Origin: PALSA-505 sp963702235
GTDB lineage: Bacteria > Actinomycetota > Actinomycetes > Streptosporangiales > Streptosporangiaceae
Length of the DNA: 64,000 nucleotides
Direction of reading: 5' to 3'
Assembly: GCA_963702235.1 (NCBI GenBank)
Contig: CAVPBZ010000013.1
Location: 124,001 to 188,000 of the forward strand
Of this stretch, positions 1 through 7,839 are shown one piece after another. A program made the translations under genes and the position numbers. The notes below the pieces were generated by a model. The model saw nothing but the letters and a program-made list of their open reading frames with translations. It was not told where the DNA came from and did no database searches. The first letter of the stretch is position 1; each line of letters starts with the position of its first letter.

Positions 1-330
1 AGGGAGGGGCCTCGCCTGCTGCACATCCCGGGTCCTGGCCGAGACCGCCTCCTCCAACTGGGCCAGCCAGGCCAGATGACCCTCCACCGCCTGGCGGCCT
101 TCCGCGGTGAGCCGGAACCACGTGCGCGGCCTCCGGCCGACCGCGCCCTTGCGGACTTCCACGTACCCGGCGTCTTCGAGCACGACGGACTGTTTCGACA
201 GCACCGAGTCGCTGATCCCGGCCGCATCACGCAGCGCGGCGAACTCGACCCAGTCCGCGCCAGCCGCCAGCAGCCCGCAGATCGACAACCGGGTGATCGG
301 GTGAATGAACGGGTCCGGCTTGGCGGTCAC
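1..330 (-). CDS. Winged-helix transcriptional regulator (3' end cut by window edge)
   Basis: The reading frame starts at GTG (330-328) and runs off the left edge after 110 codons without a stop. It begins VTAKPDPFIHPITRLSICG and contains a winged-helix pattern: helix residues around GLLAAGADWVEFAALRD, recognition-helix stretch ISDSVLSKQSVVLEDAGY, and a wing with RRPRTWFRLT. This resembles the HTH_27/MarR-like single-domain repressors that pair with small membrane proteins. The start overlaps the stop of the upstream membrane-protein gene in a GTGA arrangement, so the two are probably translationally coupled. It is the natural candidate to bind the inverted repeat at 818-839. The family call rests on pattern recognition; the C-terminal end is outside the window. 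Confidence 0.75.
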   Translation of the reverse strand, partial: MTAKPDPFIHPITRLSICGLLAAGADWVEFAALRDAAGISDSVLSKQSVVLEDAGYVEVRKGAVGRRPRTWFRLTAEGRQAVEGHLAWLAQLEEAVSARTRDVQQARPLP

Positions 331-800
331 GCCGCCCCTCCGCCGGCTCGCAGGTCCTGGCGGATCCCCCGCAGATGGGCCTGCTGGCAGGCCACCTCCG
401 CCACGACCGCGAGGGCCGCGACTACGATCGCGGCCACGAGCAGGCCGCGGCGGATCAGGAAGGCCTCGGTCACGAGGGCGGCGGTGGCCACCACGATAAC
501 CGCGATCCCTGCGGGACGGCCCGAGGGATGGCGGAGCATCCGGGTGGCCACCACGATGCCGGTGGCCCGGGACAGGCCCCACTGCAGCAGGCAGGCCGCC
601 GCCACTGCGGCCACCAGGATGGGCCAGGTGCGAACCCCCTGGGAAAGGAACCGCGAGCTGAAGGGGCATGCGAAGGTGAGTGCCCACAGGACGGCGATAC
701 CGGACAGGTACCACCACGGCGTCCGCATCCGGTCCGCCAGCCGGCTCCGCTGCACCCGCAGCAGCTCCAGCGCTGCCGGGTCGCTTGCCACATCGCGCAT
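327..800 (-). CDS. Small four-helix membrane protein, operon with winged-helix regulator
   Basis: This 157-residue protein has four hydrophobic segments, at about residues 30-48, 58-77, 94-115 and 118-138, with short Arg-rich linkers. I see no catalytic motif. The ATG at 800 is preceded by an AGAGGAG Shine-Dalgarno sequence six bases away. Its stop overlaps the GTG of the downstream regulator. Such membrane-protein/wHTH pairs are common in actinobacteria, but their substrate is unknown. The function cannot be assigned beyond an integral membrane protein under the control of the operator just upstream. Confidence 0.75.
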   Translation of the reverse strand: MRDVASDPAALELLRVQRSRLADRMRTPWWYLSGIAVLWALTFACPFSSRFLSQGVRTWPILVAAVAAACLLQWGLSRATGIVVATRMLRHPSGRPAGIAVIVVATAALVTEAFLIRRGLLVAAIVVAALAVVAEVACQQAHLRGIRQDLRAGGGAA

Positions 801-817
801 TCAGGCTCCTCTGTCAT

Positions 818-839
818 GTACTTTCCATTGAGAAAGTAC
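818..839 (-). promoter_or_regulatory. Inverted-repeat operator upstream of the membrane-protein/regulator operon
   Basis: The arms GTACTTTC (818-825) and GAAAGTAC (832-839) form a perfect 8-bp inverted repeat with a 6-bp spacer, ending 18 bases before the ATG at 800. The position and symmetry suit a dimeric winged-helix repressor acting on its own operon. That the regulator at 1-330 binds here is inference from proximity. Confidence 0.6.
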
Positions 840-1120
840 CTGACAGGCCCGCGAGCCGCAAGCCGTGCCTGGCCAGTAGCCGCGCGAGTCGGCCGCGACG
901 CGGCGGTGGAATCCATCTGTGCTACCTGTGGTGTGGGGTCGGAGCCACGCCGAAGGTATGCCTGATCTGCGCTGATGAGCGGCAGTACGTTCCGGCGCGG
1001 CGGACGGAGTCGAGGTGATCGCTGCGAGCCATCCGAACATGTTCGGCGGTCAGGTCTCCTGGAGCCACGCTTTCGACCCGCATCTCGTGACAGTAACGGG
1101 CCGGGGCGCGCAGATTCGGT

Positions 1121-3134
1121 GCCCTAGCCCGAAGTTACGGCCAGTTGGGTAGGCGTTTCTTGGGTTGACCTGGTGTTCCGCCGGGCTGGCCAGGTTTGTT
1201 CTGGCTACTTCATGGTGAGCGGGATCGGGATGCCGATGAGGTTGAATGCCTCGCGCTGGGTGCTGGTGGGCTCCGTGAGCATGGGCACGGTGGCGCTGGC
1301 ACCGGCGAACCGGACCTCGTTGCGGGTCAGGGTGGCCAGGTGCTCCAGCAGGCCCCGGAAGTTGCGGTAGGGCCGTCCGGCGGGGTCGTGCTGGTAGCTG
1401 GCTTTGGCCTGCGCGCGGGGTGAGCGGCGGGCGGGGGCGACGGGGTTGTCCGGGTGGGGCTGGTTCTCGTCGGTGAAGGTCAGCGTTGCCCAGGCGCGGC
1501 GCAGGTGCCAGGTGAGGTAGCAGGCGAGCATGCAGATCAGCACGTGGGAGCGGACGCGTTCTTCCAGGCGGTGGAACACCGGGCGGAGGTCCAGGTCATC
1601 GGATTTGATGTGCCGGAAGTCCCGCTCGACGTATTTGAGGTTCTTGTAGGCGGACACCACGCTGGGCGCGTCCAGGTCGCTGGCGGGGACGGGGGTGCGT
1701 AGCACGTAGAACCCGTCCAGGGCGGCTTCCTCCTCGATCTGTGCCTGGCGCCGGGTGACGGCCAGGCTGGTATCGGTGATGGTGAGCTGGAAGTGCTTGC
1801 CGGTCTTGTATTTATTGATCACCTTGCCGGCTTCGACGCCGATCTTGCCGGCACCGGCCAGCCGCCCGGCCTGGACGCGGGCGATGAGAGGGGCGAGCAG
1901 CTTCTCGGCTGCTTGCAGCAGGTCCTCCCGCTTGCGGGCCCGCTCAGCGGCCAGGATGGGGTTGCGGCAGGCGATCAGCCGCTCGCCGCGGAAGTCATCG
2001 GAGGTGATCTCGGCGAGGTCCTGCTGATCGAACAAGCTGAGCTGCAGCGGGCCGTCATCGGCCATCAGCTTGCGGATGGCGGGGGCGCGCAGCGCGGTGA
2101 TCCACCCGTAGCTGCCGCCGGGGGGCTGGGTGCCGTCTTCCGCGGCGTTCAGGGCGGCGATCCGGGCGCTGGTGATCATGCCGCGGTCGCCGACCATGAC
2201 CATCCGGGCCAGGGCGAATTTCTCCCGCACAACCTGGGCGATCTCGGTGAACGCAGCCGGGTCGCCGGTGTTGCCGGGAAACACCCGTACCGCCACCGGG
2301 CGGCCGGCGGGGTCGGTGAGCAGCCCGTACTCGATCTGCAGCCGGCCTTTCTTGCCGTCCCGGGAGTACCCGCGGGCGGCCAGCGGGCAGCAGCGGCCCT
2401 CCATCCACGAGCTGGACAAGTCGAACAGCGCCATCCGCGACGGGTTCGCCTCCGGGGCCAGGTGCCGGGCGGCCAGGCCCGCCTCGATGCCGTCCTGGCG
2501 GCCGGCGAGCCAGTCCATCGCCGCGTAGATGTCATCGGTGGAGGCCCCGGCCACGCCCAGGTCGGCGCCCAGCGTCGCGTCATCCCACCAGGCCAGGGTG
2601 GACAGCTTCGACGCGGGGGCCACGACCCGGGAGATGATCAGCGCCATCGCCAGGTCCCGCGGCCGGCCCGCCGGGCCGAGCAGCGCGGGCAGGCCCAGGG
2701 TGCGGGCCATGGCGTGCACCGCGGCGACGTGCCCGTGCGGGAGGGACCGGGTGATGGTGACCGCCTCGCCGGCGGGCACCAGCTGCTGGCCCTTCAGCCC
2801 GGCGTCGATCAGGTCGATCACGTGGTCCGGCAGCGCGGACAGGTTGGCCACCGTCTCGTTCCTGACCGTGCCGCCGTCCCGGTAGGTGCGCCGCAGGTAC
2901 GCCGAGGAGTAGTCCTTGCGGCGGCCCTGCTTGTCCACGTAGCCGGTCTTCGTGACTCTGACTACGTGAACTTTACCGGAGTTCCGCACCATACCCAGAT
3001 CATAACGGTATTCAGGTGAAGAACATGGGACAACACGCCCATTTATTCTGACTACGTTCCGGGCTCTGAGGTCACCGTATCCACAGTTCAGGAGGCAACG
3101 CCTACGAAGAGTTACGGCAACTTCGGCCTAGCGC
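1121..3134 (-). mobile_element. IS1634-family insertion sequence (IS4 superfamily)
   Basis: A single transposase gene is flanked by imperfect terminal inverted repeats at 1121-1157 and 3097-3134. The outer 16 positions match at 14, sharing CTAG.CCGAAGTT, and a second shared block GTAGGCGTT lies at the inner edge (1149-1157 against 3097-3105). The exact outer boundary and the target duplication are not certain; I could not identify a clean direct repeat outside the ends. Confidence 0.7.
1205..2992 (-). CDS. IS1634-family DDE transposase
   Basis: This 595-residue transposase has the DDE layout of the IS4 superfamily. Asp191 lies in LFDLSSSWMEG, Asp269 in MVGDRGMIT, and the YREK-like segment in KYVERDFRHIK places Glu456. 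The N-terminal part, VTKTGYVDKQGRRKDYS onward with an HVIDLIDAGL segment, is typical of actinobacterial IS1634 members. Length matches an intact family member and no frameshift is seen, so the element could be active. The ATG at 2992 lies about 105 bp inside the right terminal repeat. It catalyses cut-and-paste transposition of its own element. Confidence 0.85.
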   Translation of the reverse strand: MVRNSGKVHVVRVTKTGYVDKQGRRKDYSSAYLRRTYRDGGTVRNETVANLSALPDHVIDLIDAGLKGQQLVPAGEAVTITRSLPHGHVAAVHAMARTLGLPALLGPAGRPRDLAMALIISRVVAPASKLSTLAWWDDATLGADLGVAGASTDDIYAAMDWLAGRQDGIEAGLAARHLAPEANPSRMALFDLSSSWMEGRCCPLAARGYSRDGKKGRLQIEYGLLTDPAGRPVAVRVFPGNTGDPAAFTEIAQVVREKFALARMVMVGDRGMITSARIAALNAAEDGTQPPGGSYGWITALRAPAIRKLMADDGPLQLSLFDQQDLAEITSDDFRGERLIACRNPILAAERARKREDLLQAAEKLLAPLIARVQAGRLAGAGKIGVEAGKVINKYKTGKHFQLTITDTSLAVTRRQAQIEEEAALDGFYVLRTPVPASDLDAPSVVSAYKNLKYVERDFRHIKSDDLDLRPVFHRLEERVRSHVLICMLACYLTWHLRRAWATLTFTDENQPHPDNPVAPARRSPRAQAKASYQHDPAGRPYRNFRGLLEHLATLTRNEVRFAGASATVPMLTEPTSTQREAFNLIGIPIPLTMK

Positions 3135-3306
3135 GCGATCGACTCCGGTACAGCGTCTGACATCGGCGCTGTGGTCCTGTGCTGTCCGGCCAGTCCGTGA
3201 GAAAGCCGTGAGAGATGCCTGTGGCCGCAACTAACCGCCACAGCCCCTGGCCTCTGGGCGCCGCGCGTTACCGCACGCGGAGCTGCGGTGCGATCCTGCG
3301 TGTCGA

Positions 3307-4224
3307 TTAGGCACCGGCCCGGCGCAGGCGCTCGGCTGCCTCGCCTGGGTCGAGCCGGGACAGACCGTCGAGGCTGGCCTTCTTGGCATTGAACGCGTAG
3401 ACCCACAGCCCTGCCGCCCAGCTGGCCTGGACCTCATCAGCGCTCCATGGGCGGCGGGCAGCGCGCTGGTAAGCCTCGATGAATGCCTGCGACTCCGGGA
3501 CCGACGCTGCCCTCGGCTCAGCGCCGCAAGGCCAGACGGCTGCGGCCAGGCCGACGATGACCGGCTCCGGGGCGCTCACCGTACTATCCCAGTCGTGAAC
3601 CGCCACGGGCTGCCGGCCGCACCAGCGCAGATTCTGGGCCTCCCAGTCGCCATGGCCCACGACGTGCGTCTCTCTGCGCAGCTGCCGCAGCCTGCCCGTC
3701 ACCCGGCGCCCGACCTCATCCAGCCAAGCGGCCCCGGAATCCGCGTTCAGGTCAGCATCGCGATCATCCGGCGGAGGCCACACCCCGCCATGCGGGTGAT
3801 CCCAGGCCACCCACGGCGGGCTCGGCAGCAGAGGCCGGATCGTGCCCGGCGCGGGGACCAGCCGGACCAGCAGCTCCAGCAGCTCCGCGTAGCACTCAAC
3901 CGCGTTACCGGCGACACCCAGCACATCCCCGCCCGGCATAAGACTCTCCGCGCTGGCCGCGTACCCGCCGAGCGGCACCGGACCTACCAGAGGCCGCGGA
4001 CACGGGAATCCGGCCTGCCACAGCTCCTGCTGAACGTCCGCGCACCCGGTAAGCCTCCAGGCAGCCGGGCGCACCTTCACGACCACCTCCCTGCCGTCCG
4101 CCAGACGCATGCCGACGACGCGGGAGAGGTGCCCCGCCGTGAACAGGACTTCGCCTGCTCCCGCCCCGAGCCACCGCCGACACCAGTCATCGACGGCGGG
4201 CGGCGTGAGGCCCGGGGCCTTCAC
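3307..4224 (-). CDS. Aminoglycoside phosphotransferase (APH) family protein
   Basis: This 305-residue kinase-like protein carries the Brenner-type catalytic loop HGDWEAQNL (His191-Gly192-Asp193, Asn198) and the metal-binding segment VHDWDS (Asp211). An N-terminal Lys in VVVKVRP, near residue 50, is the likely ATP-binding lysine. The family transfers phosphate from ATP to small hydroxylated substrates, including aminoglycosides, but many members have unknown substrates. It sits between an IS element and a broken kinase gene in an accessory stretch. Resistance activity is possible but is not shown by sequence alone. Confidence 0.75.
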   Translation of the reverse strand: MKAPGLTPPAVDDWCRRWLGAGAGEVLFTAGHLSRVVGMRLADGREVVVKVRPAAWRLTGCADVQQELWQAGFPCPRPLVGPVPLGGYAASAESLMPGGDVLGVAGNAVECYAELLELLVRLVPAPGTIRPLLPSPPWVAWDHPHGGVWPPPDDRDADLNADSGAAWLDEVGRRVTGRLRQLRRETHVVGHGDWEAQNLRWCGRQPVAVHDWDSTVSAPEPVIVGLAAAVWPCGAEPRAASVPESQAFIEAYQRAARRPWSADEVQASWAAGLWVYAFNAKKASLDGLSRLDPGEAAERLRRAGA

Positions 4225-4576
4225 AGGTCCCTCCCCAGCATCAGCGAACTCCCATGCAAGTCAGTCTTCACACCAGCCGACCTCCCCCCAGAACCGAGCG
4301 GGTGCGGACAACCCTACGTTCAGCCCGCGTTGCTGCTCGGTCTTGGCCTGCGAGGTTCCTGGATCTACGCATTACGAGCGTGTCACGTGCGTTGGCTTCG
4401 GGTTCAAAACCTCGGCCAGCTTGAGGTTCACAGTTTGCTGCTGCTGGCGATCGTTGGCTGTTGATGGCGGTTCGGGGCATCTCGGGGGCACGCTCGTGAC
4501 CCGCCCGCACTCTCCAGGGATGCCATGCCTCCAGTCGGGGGTAGGCTCTCGCCCGGCCCAGGGCATCCTAGGAGGC
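4225..4576. other. Intergenic stretch with a tRNA-Thr-like fragment
   Basis: No convincing gene is seen here. On the minus strand, positions 4361-4380 read like the anticodon loop and 3' anticodon stem of a tRNA-Thr(CGT), CTCGTAATGCGTAGATCC, but no complete cloverleaf can be drawn around it. A T-arm-like GGGTTCAAAACC lies at about 4399 on the plus strand. The fragment could be an old attachment-site copy or chance similarity. Confidence 0.35.
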
Positions 4577-5119
4577 GTGTCCGATCTCATCGTCATAAGC
4601 GGGCCGCCGGGCGCCGGTAAAACGACCGTGGCGGCAGCCCTCTCGCGTCTGTTCGACCCCAGTGCACTGGTCCCCGGGGACCAGTTCTTCGCTCTCATCG
4701 ACCAGGGCTACATCGCGCCCTGACCTCCCCGGCACACCATCAGAACGAGGTCGTCACCGGTGCCGCCGGGTGCGGTGGCCGGGCGGTTGGCCACCGGCGG
4801 GTACACGGTTGTCTATGACGGGGTGATCGGTCCCTGGTTCCTGGAGACTTTCGCCGCCGCAACCGGGCTTCCCTTCCTGCACTATGCGATCCTCCTTCCG
4901 CCCGAGCCGGTCTGCCTGGAACGTGCCCGCTCCCGCACCGGTCACGGTTTCAAGGACCAGGAGGCCGCACGCCACATGTATCGGCAGTTCGCCCTGGCGG
5001 ACGTCGATCCGCGGTACGTAATAGCCAGCACCGATGAAGCCAACACGGTGGCCCACCGCCTCTTTCACCTAGTGGACGAGGAGCGGCTCCAGTGGCCTGC
5101 TCACGGCGCGCAGACCTGA
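4577..5119 (+). pseudogene. P-loop small-molecule kinase, disrupted by two compensating frameshifts
   Basis: The GTG at 4577, behind a GGAGG-like site, opens a frame with Walker A motif SGPPGAGKTTVAAAL and continues to FFALIDQGYIAP, where it meets TGA at 4721. The expected continuation, TSPAHHQNEVVTGA, is in the next frame at about 4723-4765. The original frame is then regained as AGRLATGGYTVVYDGVIGPW and runs to TGA at 5117-5119. One missing G near 4721 and one extra G in the GGG near 4766 would restore about 180 residues. The family resembles AAA-like P-loop kinases of unknown small substrates. It is either a pseudogene or carries two sequence errors. Confidence 0.65.
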
Positions 5120-5456
5120 CCCGCTATTTCGAAGGTCGTTTCAGGCAGCGGCGCTGGCTGCGCCTGCCCACTTCGGACGGCGATCGGGTTCGCCCTGATT
5201 GACGGCCATTACCCGCGGATTGCCAGTCGTTCTAGCACGCTTGTGGCACGGCGGCCCGACTGAGTGACGCCTTCCGTGTCAGGGATTATCGGCCAAGGCC
5301 GCTACGTGCTCCGACCCAGGTCGGCGGGCGTGTCGGCCTGTCCGCGAGTCACCGTGACAGCCCCCTGGCTGACCACCTGATCGGGCACGCTGCGGGCACG
5401 CCGTTGCGCTGGCAGGGCTCGCTCGTATGCCTACGCTGCCAAGATCAGGTTTCTAG
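5120..5456. other. Intergenic, no feature recognised
   Basis: I see no coding frame with actinobacterial codon bias, no RNA gene and no convincing repeat between the broken kinase and the secreted-protein gene. Confidence 0.5.
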
Positions 5457-6005
5457 CTACTGCTGCCACGTTTGATAGATCATGTTGCCGGTGTTGGCGT
5501 GGAGGAACAGCCATGCGATGCACGGAGTGGAATTAGGCGGGGGCGGCGTCATACCCGGGCCAAGTGAGTACATTGGGCACTCATGCCAGCTGTAGCCGTA
5601 GACCAACTGGTTAAACGAGCTGTAAGCGTCGCCGTCCGAGATGGTCATTCCGGCTTCGCCGGGTAGACCGGCCGGCCCGACCGGCCAGGTGAGCAGTCCG
5701 AGCCGGGCGGTGACGCTGCGGGGTATCGACTTCTCGGCCGAGCCCGCCTGGTCGGCGTACTTCTCCCATGCCTGCTGCGCGGTCAGCGCCGGGTCGGCGG
5801 ATGAGGGCGCGGGGGCGAATGTCGCCCCCGGACCGATGTTCCTGACGGTCTTGTCTTTGGCGTTGATCGTGATGCTCTTGCCCGCCGCAGCGTGGGTGGT
5901 GGCCCGGGCCGGGGCCTGCTGCTGCCTGAGCGCAAGGACGACTGCTGTGGTGAGACCAAGAACGGTGACCACGATGACCGGCCACCTGGCCCGGCGCTTC
6001 GTCAT
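5457..6005 (-). CDS. Hypothetical membrane-anchored or secreted protein
   Basis: The ATG at 6005, preceded by AGGAAGG about eight bases upstream, gives 182 residues. A short basic start (MTKRRARW) is followed by one hydrophobic segment, PVIVVTVLGLTTAVVLAL, which is a signal anchor or signal peptide. The remainder is extracytoplasmic, with a lysine/isoleucine segment (GKSITINAKDKTVRNIGPG), a helical stretch, and two Cys in the C-terminal domain (WHECPMYS, STPCIAW) that could form a disulfide. I do not recognise the family. The same frame is open far upstream to 6599, but that part overlaps a better-supported HTH gene and is not used. Confidence 0.6.
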   Translation of the reverse strand: MTKRRARWPVIVVTVLGLTTAVVLALRQQQAPARATTHAAAGKSITINAKDKTVRNIGPGATFAPAPSSADPALTAQQAWEKYADQAGSAEKSIPRSVTARLGLLTWPVGPAGLPGEAGMTISDGDAYSSFNQLVYGYSWHECPMYSLGPGMTPPPPNSTPCIAWLFLHANTGNMIYQTWQQ

Positions 6006-6145
6006 GGTGACGTTCCTTCCTGGCCGACTGACCGCGCTGGCGACGCGGTGCCTCCTGCTCCACGATTGTCCTGCGTCGCTTCGGCTGGCGCCAGATCGTG
6101 CACGCCGGTCGATCGGCGACGATGCGGTGTTGACCCACGGGCGGG

Positions 6146-6346
6146 CTATGGCTGTCCCCAGCGCTGCTGGGCGGCCTGGCGGGTGATGCCGAGCCGCAGC
6201 ACGATCTCGGCCCAGGAGTAGCCGAACCCTCGCAGCCCGGTCACCGCCTGGCCGATCGCCTTGTCCAGTTCGGCGGCGAGCGCGGTCATCTGCGCGAGCG
6301 CCTCGACGTCGCCGCTGGCGACCCGGCGCGCGTAAGCGGCCAGCAT
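6146..6346 (-). CDS. Small helix-turn-helix protein
   Basis: This 66-residue protein ends with a clear HTH, FGYSWAEIVLRLGITRQAAQQRWG, like the C-terminal HTH of many actinobacterial small DNA-binding proteins. The N-terminal part is a single long helix. Homologous proteins I know usually start a few residues earlier with a DYAGFARR-like stretch, which is present in frame here (TTDYAGFARRM) but lacks a normal start codon, so ATG 6346 is used. A TGA closes the frame further upstream. The gene sits about 55 bp downstream of the heptamer array at 6404-6436, which it may bind. Confidence 0.6.
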   Translation of the reverse strand: MLAAYARRVASGDVEALAQMTALAAELDKAIGQAVTGLRGFGYSWAEIVLRLGITRQAAQQRWGQP

Positions 6347-6403
6347 GCGGCGGGCGAACCCGGCGTAGTCCGTCGTTCTCCACCACCCGTCGGGGGCGGT
6401 TTG

Positions 6404-6436
6404 CTGTCAACCCCGTCTTGACAGTGTTCCTGTCAA
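6404..6436. promoter_or_regulatory. Triple alternating heptamer CTGTCAA, probable operator
   Basis: CTGTCAA occurs at 6404-6410, inverted as TTGACAG at 6418-6424, and again as CTGTCAA at 6430-6436. Adjacent copies therefore form inverted repeats with 7-bp and 5-bp spacers. TTGACA also matches a -35 consensus, but I could not place a good -10 at 17 bp. It lies between the divergent-looking HTH gene start and the 3' end of the APH(6)-like gene. Confidence 0.5.
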
Positions 6437-6481
6437 CGGCCGGTCGGTGGTGCGCCCGCGCCGGACCCGGGCCGAACGGAG

Positions 6482-7381
6482 TCAGCCTGTCTGCGTAAGG
6501 CGATCCGCCTCGGCAAGAAGGAGGTTGCCGAAGGGCTGGAAGCCGATTCTCACGCTGTTCAGTCCGCCGATCACGCGATGGACGGTTCCCCACTCCCATA
6601 TTGCGGTGGCGTCGACGCCAGTTCGAGCTGCCAGACGTTCCGTTCTAACCCACAAGTCGTCGCCGGCGGAGGGGGTGCAACGGACGATAGTCCCGAGGTC
6701 ACATGCGGGTTCCGCCCGCAGGCCGACGGGATCTATCAGCTTGAAGGTGCCACCTTCTGTCTGGAGTGCGTTCGCTTCATGAACGTCGCCATGCACGAGC
6801 ACCGACGTTCGACGGTGGTAAGCGCGCTCGCGGCGATCGGCACATTCGACGGCGTCGTCGATCGTCGCTGCCGAACATGGTCGTTCTAGCTCCTCCCACA
6901 GCTGCGGTATGAGGTGCTGCATCCGATGTGCGAAGTCGGCGCCGGTCGGCAAGTCGATGTCGTCGTCGAGCGGGCGCCAGATTTGCGTGACGATGTCGCA
7001 CAACATGTCGTGTTGCGAGCGATGGTCCAAAATCACGTCGTACATCGCCGGCCCGAGCCTCTCCAGCAGAAGTGCGTCTCGGGTGAGGTCGCGACGGATC
7101 AGGCGTGCGCAGCTCTTCCCCGCATCGAGATCGAGCACAGTCGCTTCGAAGCCGAGCTGGCGCCGATTTCCGGGAAGGCCGACCTTGAGGACTGACGGGG
7201 CCCCGTCGGCGAGCGTGGCTTCGACGACCAAGGCAGCGTGTCCCCCGCGCATCGTTGCGCCGATCGTCAGCGACCAGTCCCGGGCCAAGGAGTCCAGGAC
7301 CGACGGTAGACCGTCGAGCCATGCCGCGTCCCCGTCGGAAAGCGCCTGGCTTCGAACTTCATCGGGAACGTCGAGTGTCAT
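6482..7381 (-). CDS. APH(6)/hydroxyurea-type antibiotic phosphotransferase
   Basis: This 299-residue protein resembles streptomycin 6-phosphotransferases and related hydroxyurea/viomycin-type kinases. It has the catalytic loop VLVHGDVHEANAL (His197, Asp199, Asn204) and the metal-binding LIDPVGLRAEPACDLG (Asp217), which is characteristic of this branch. A candidate ATP lysine is Lys66 in SVLKVGLPG. The C-terminal stretch, WGTVHRVIGGLNSVRIG, also fits the family. It would act in the cytoplasm and might inactivate an aminoglycoside. Location beside IS elements is consistent with acquisition. The substrate cannot be fixed from sequence. Confidence 0.8.
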   Translation of the reverse strand: MTLDVPDEVRSQALSDGDAAWLDGLPSVLDSLARDWSLTIGATMRGGHAALVVEATLADGAPSVLKVGLPGNRRQLGFEATVLDLDAGKSCARLIRRDLTRDALLLERLGPAMYDVILDHRSQHDMLCDIVTQIWRPLDDDIDLPTGADFAHRMQHLIPQLWEELERPCSAATIDDAVECADRRERAYHRRTSVLVHGDVHEANALQTEGGTFKLIDPVGLRAEPACDLGTIVRCTPSAGDDLWVRTERLAARTGVDATAIWEWGTVHRVIGGLNSVRIGFQPFGNLLLAEADRLTQTG

Positions 7382-7575
7382 CCGATTCGTTGTCCCCTAA
7401 GACTCGGACGCGCGCTGCGATTTGCTCGTGCTCCTATAGCAAATAGCTTCGTGCCTGCCAGGACTCCTGCCAAGGGGCTGGCCACGCACGTCGCACGCGA
7501 AGATCGAAGCAAATTCGCGGATACCTCTCTGCCCCTGTACTCCTCGTAGGCGCCAAACCCAGGTGAGTGGCTGCC

Positions 7576-7587
7576 GGGTCCAGGGTC
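7576..7587 (+). repeat. Target-site duplication, left copy
   Basis: GGGTCCAGGGTC at 7576-7587 is repeated exactly at 10706-10717, immediately outside both terminal inverted repeats of the IS4-type element. A 12-bp duplication is within the size range known for IS4-family elements. Confidence 0.85.
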
Positions 7588-7595
7588 AATGCCAC

Positions 7596-7829
7596 TTAGC
7601 CTAAGTTGATCATGACTGTGGTGGGCAGGTTGACCAGTTTGATGGTGGGCGGCCCGTGGTGGCGGGTGCCGCTGTCGCCTCGCCGTTTGACCCGGTAGGA
7701 GTTGTGCCGGGCTCGGCGGACGACGCGGGGGTAGGAGCGGTGCCGCCTTGCAGGGTTGAGGTTGCGCGGGCTGGTGATATCGGCCATGACCGCAGCGAGG
7801 GATTGCCGGGCCTGGTCAGACATCCCAAG
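7596..7829 (-). pseudogene. IS4-family transposase, C-terminal fragment
   Basis: In frame this reads LGMSDQARQSLAAVMAD, then ITSPRNLNPARRHRSYPRVV and RHNSYRVKRRGDSGTRHHG, ending at a stop just inside the left terminal repeat. The Arg-rich tail with NSYRVKR is the usual C-terminus of actinobacterial IS4 transposases. It belongs to the N-terminal part at 9370-10626 and was cut from it by the IS110-type insertion. Confidence 0.8.
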
Positions 7830-7839
7830 GGCTTAGATG

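Noticed and set aside
4395..4420. T-arm-like GGGTTCAAAACC suggesting a tRNA
   Set aside because: No acceptor or D-arm can be paired around it and it is on the opposite strand to the tRNA-Thr-like fragment.
6006..6599. Long N-terminal extension of the secreted protein at 5457
   Set aside because: It overlaps the HTH gene in another frame, is Arg-rich shadow sequence, and the ATG at 6005 has a better ribosome site directly before a signal segment.
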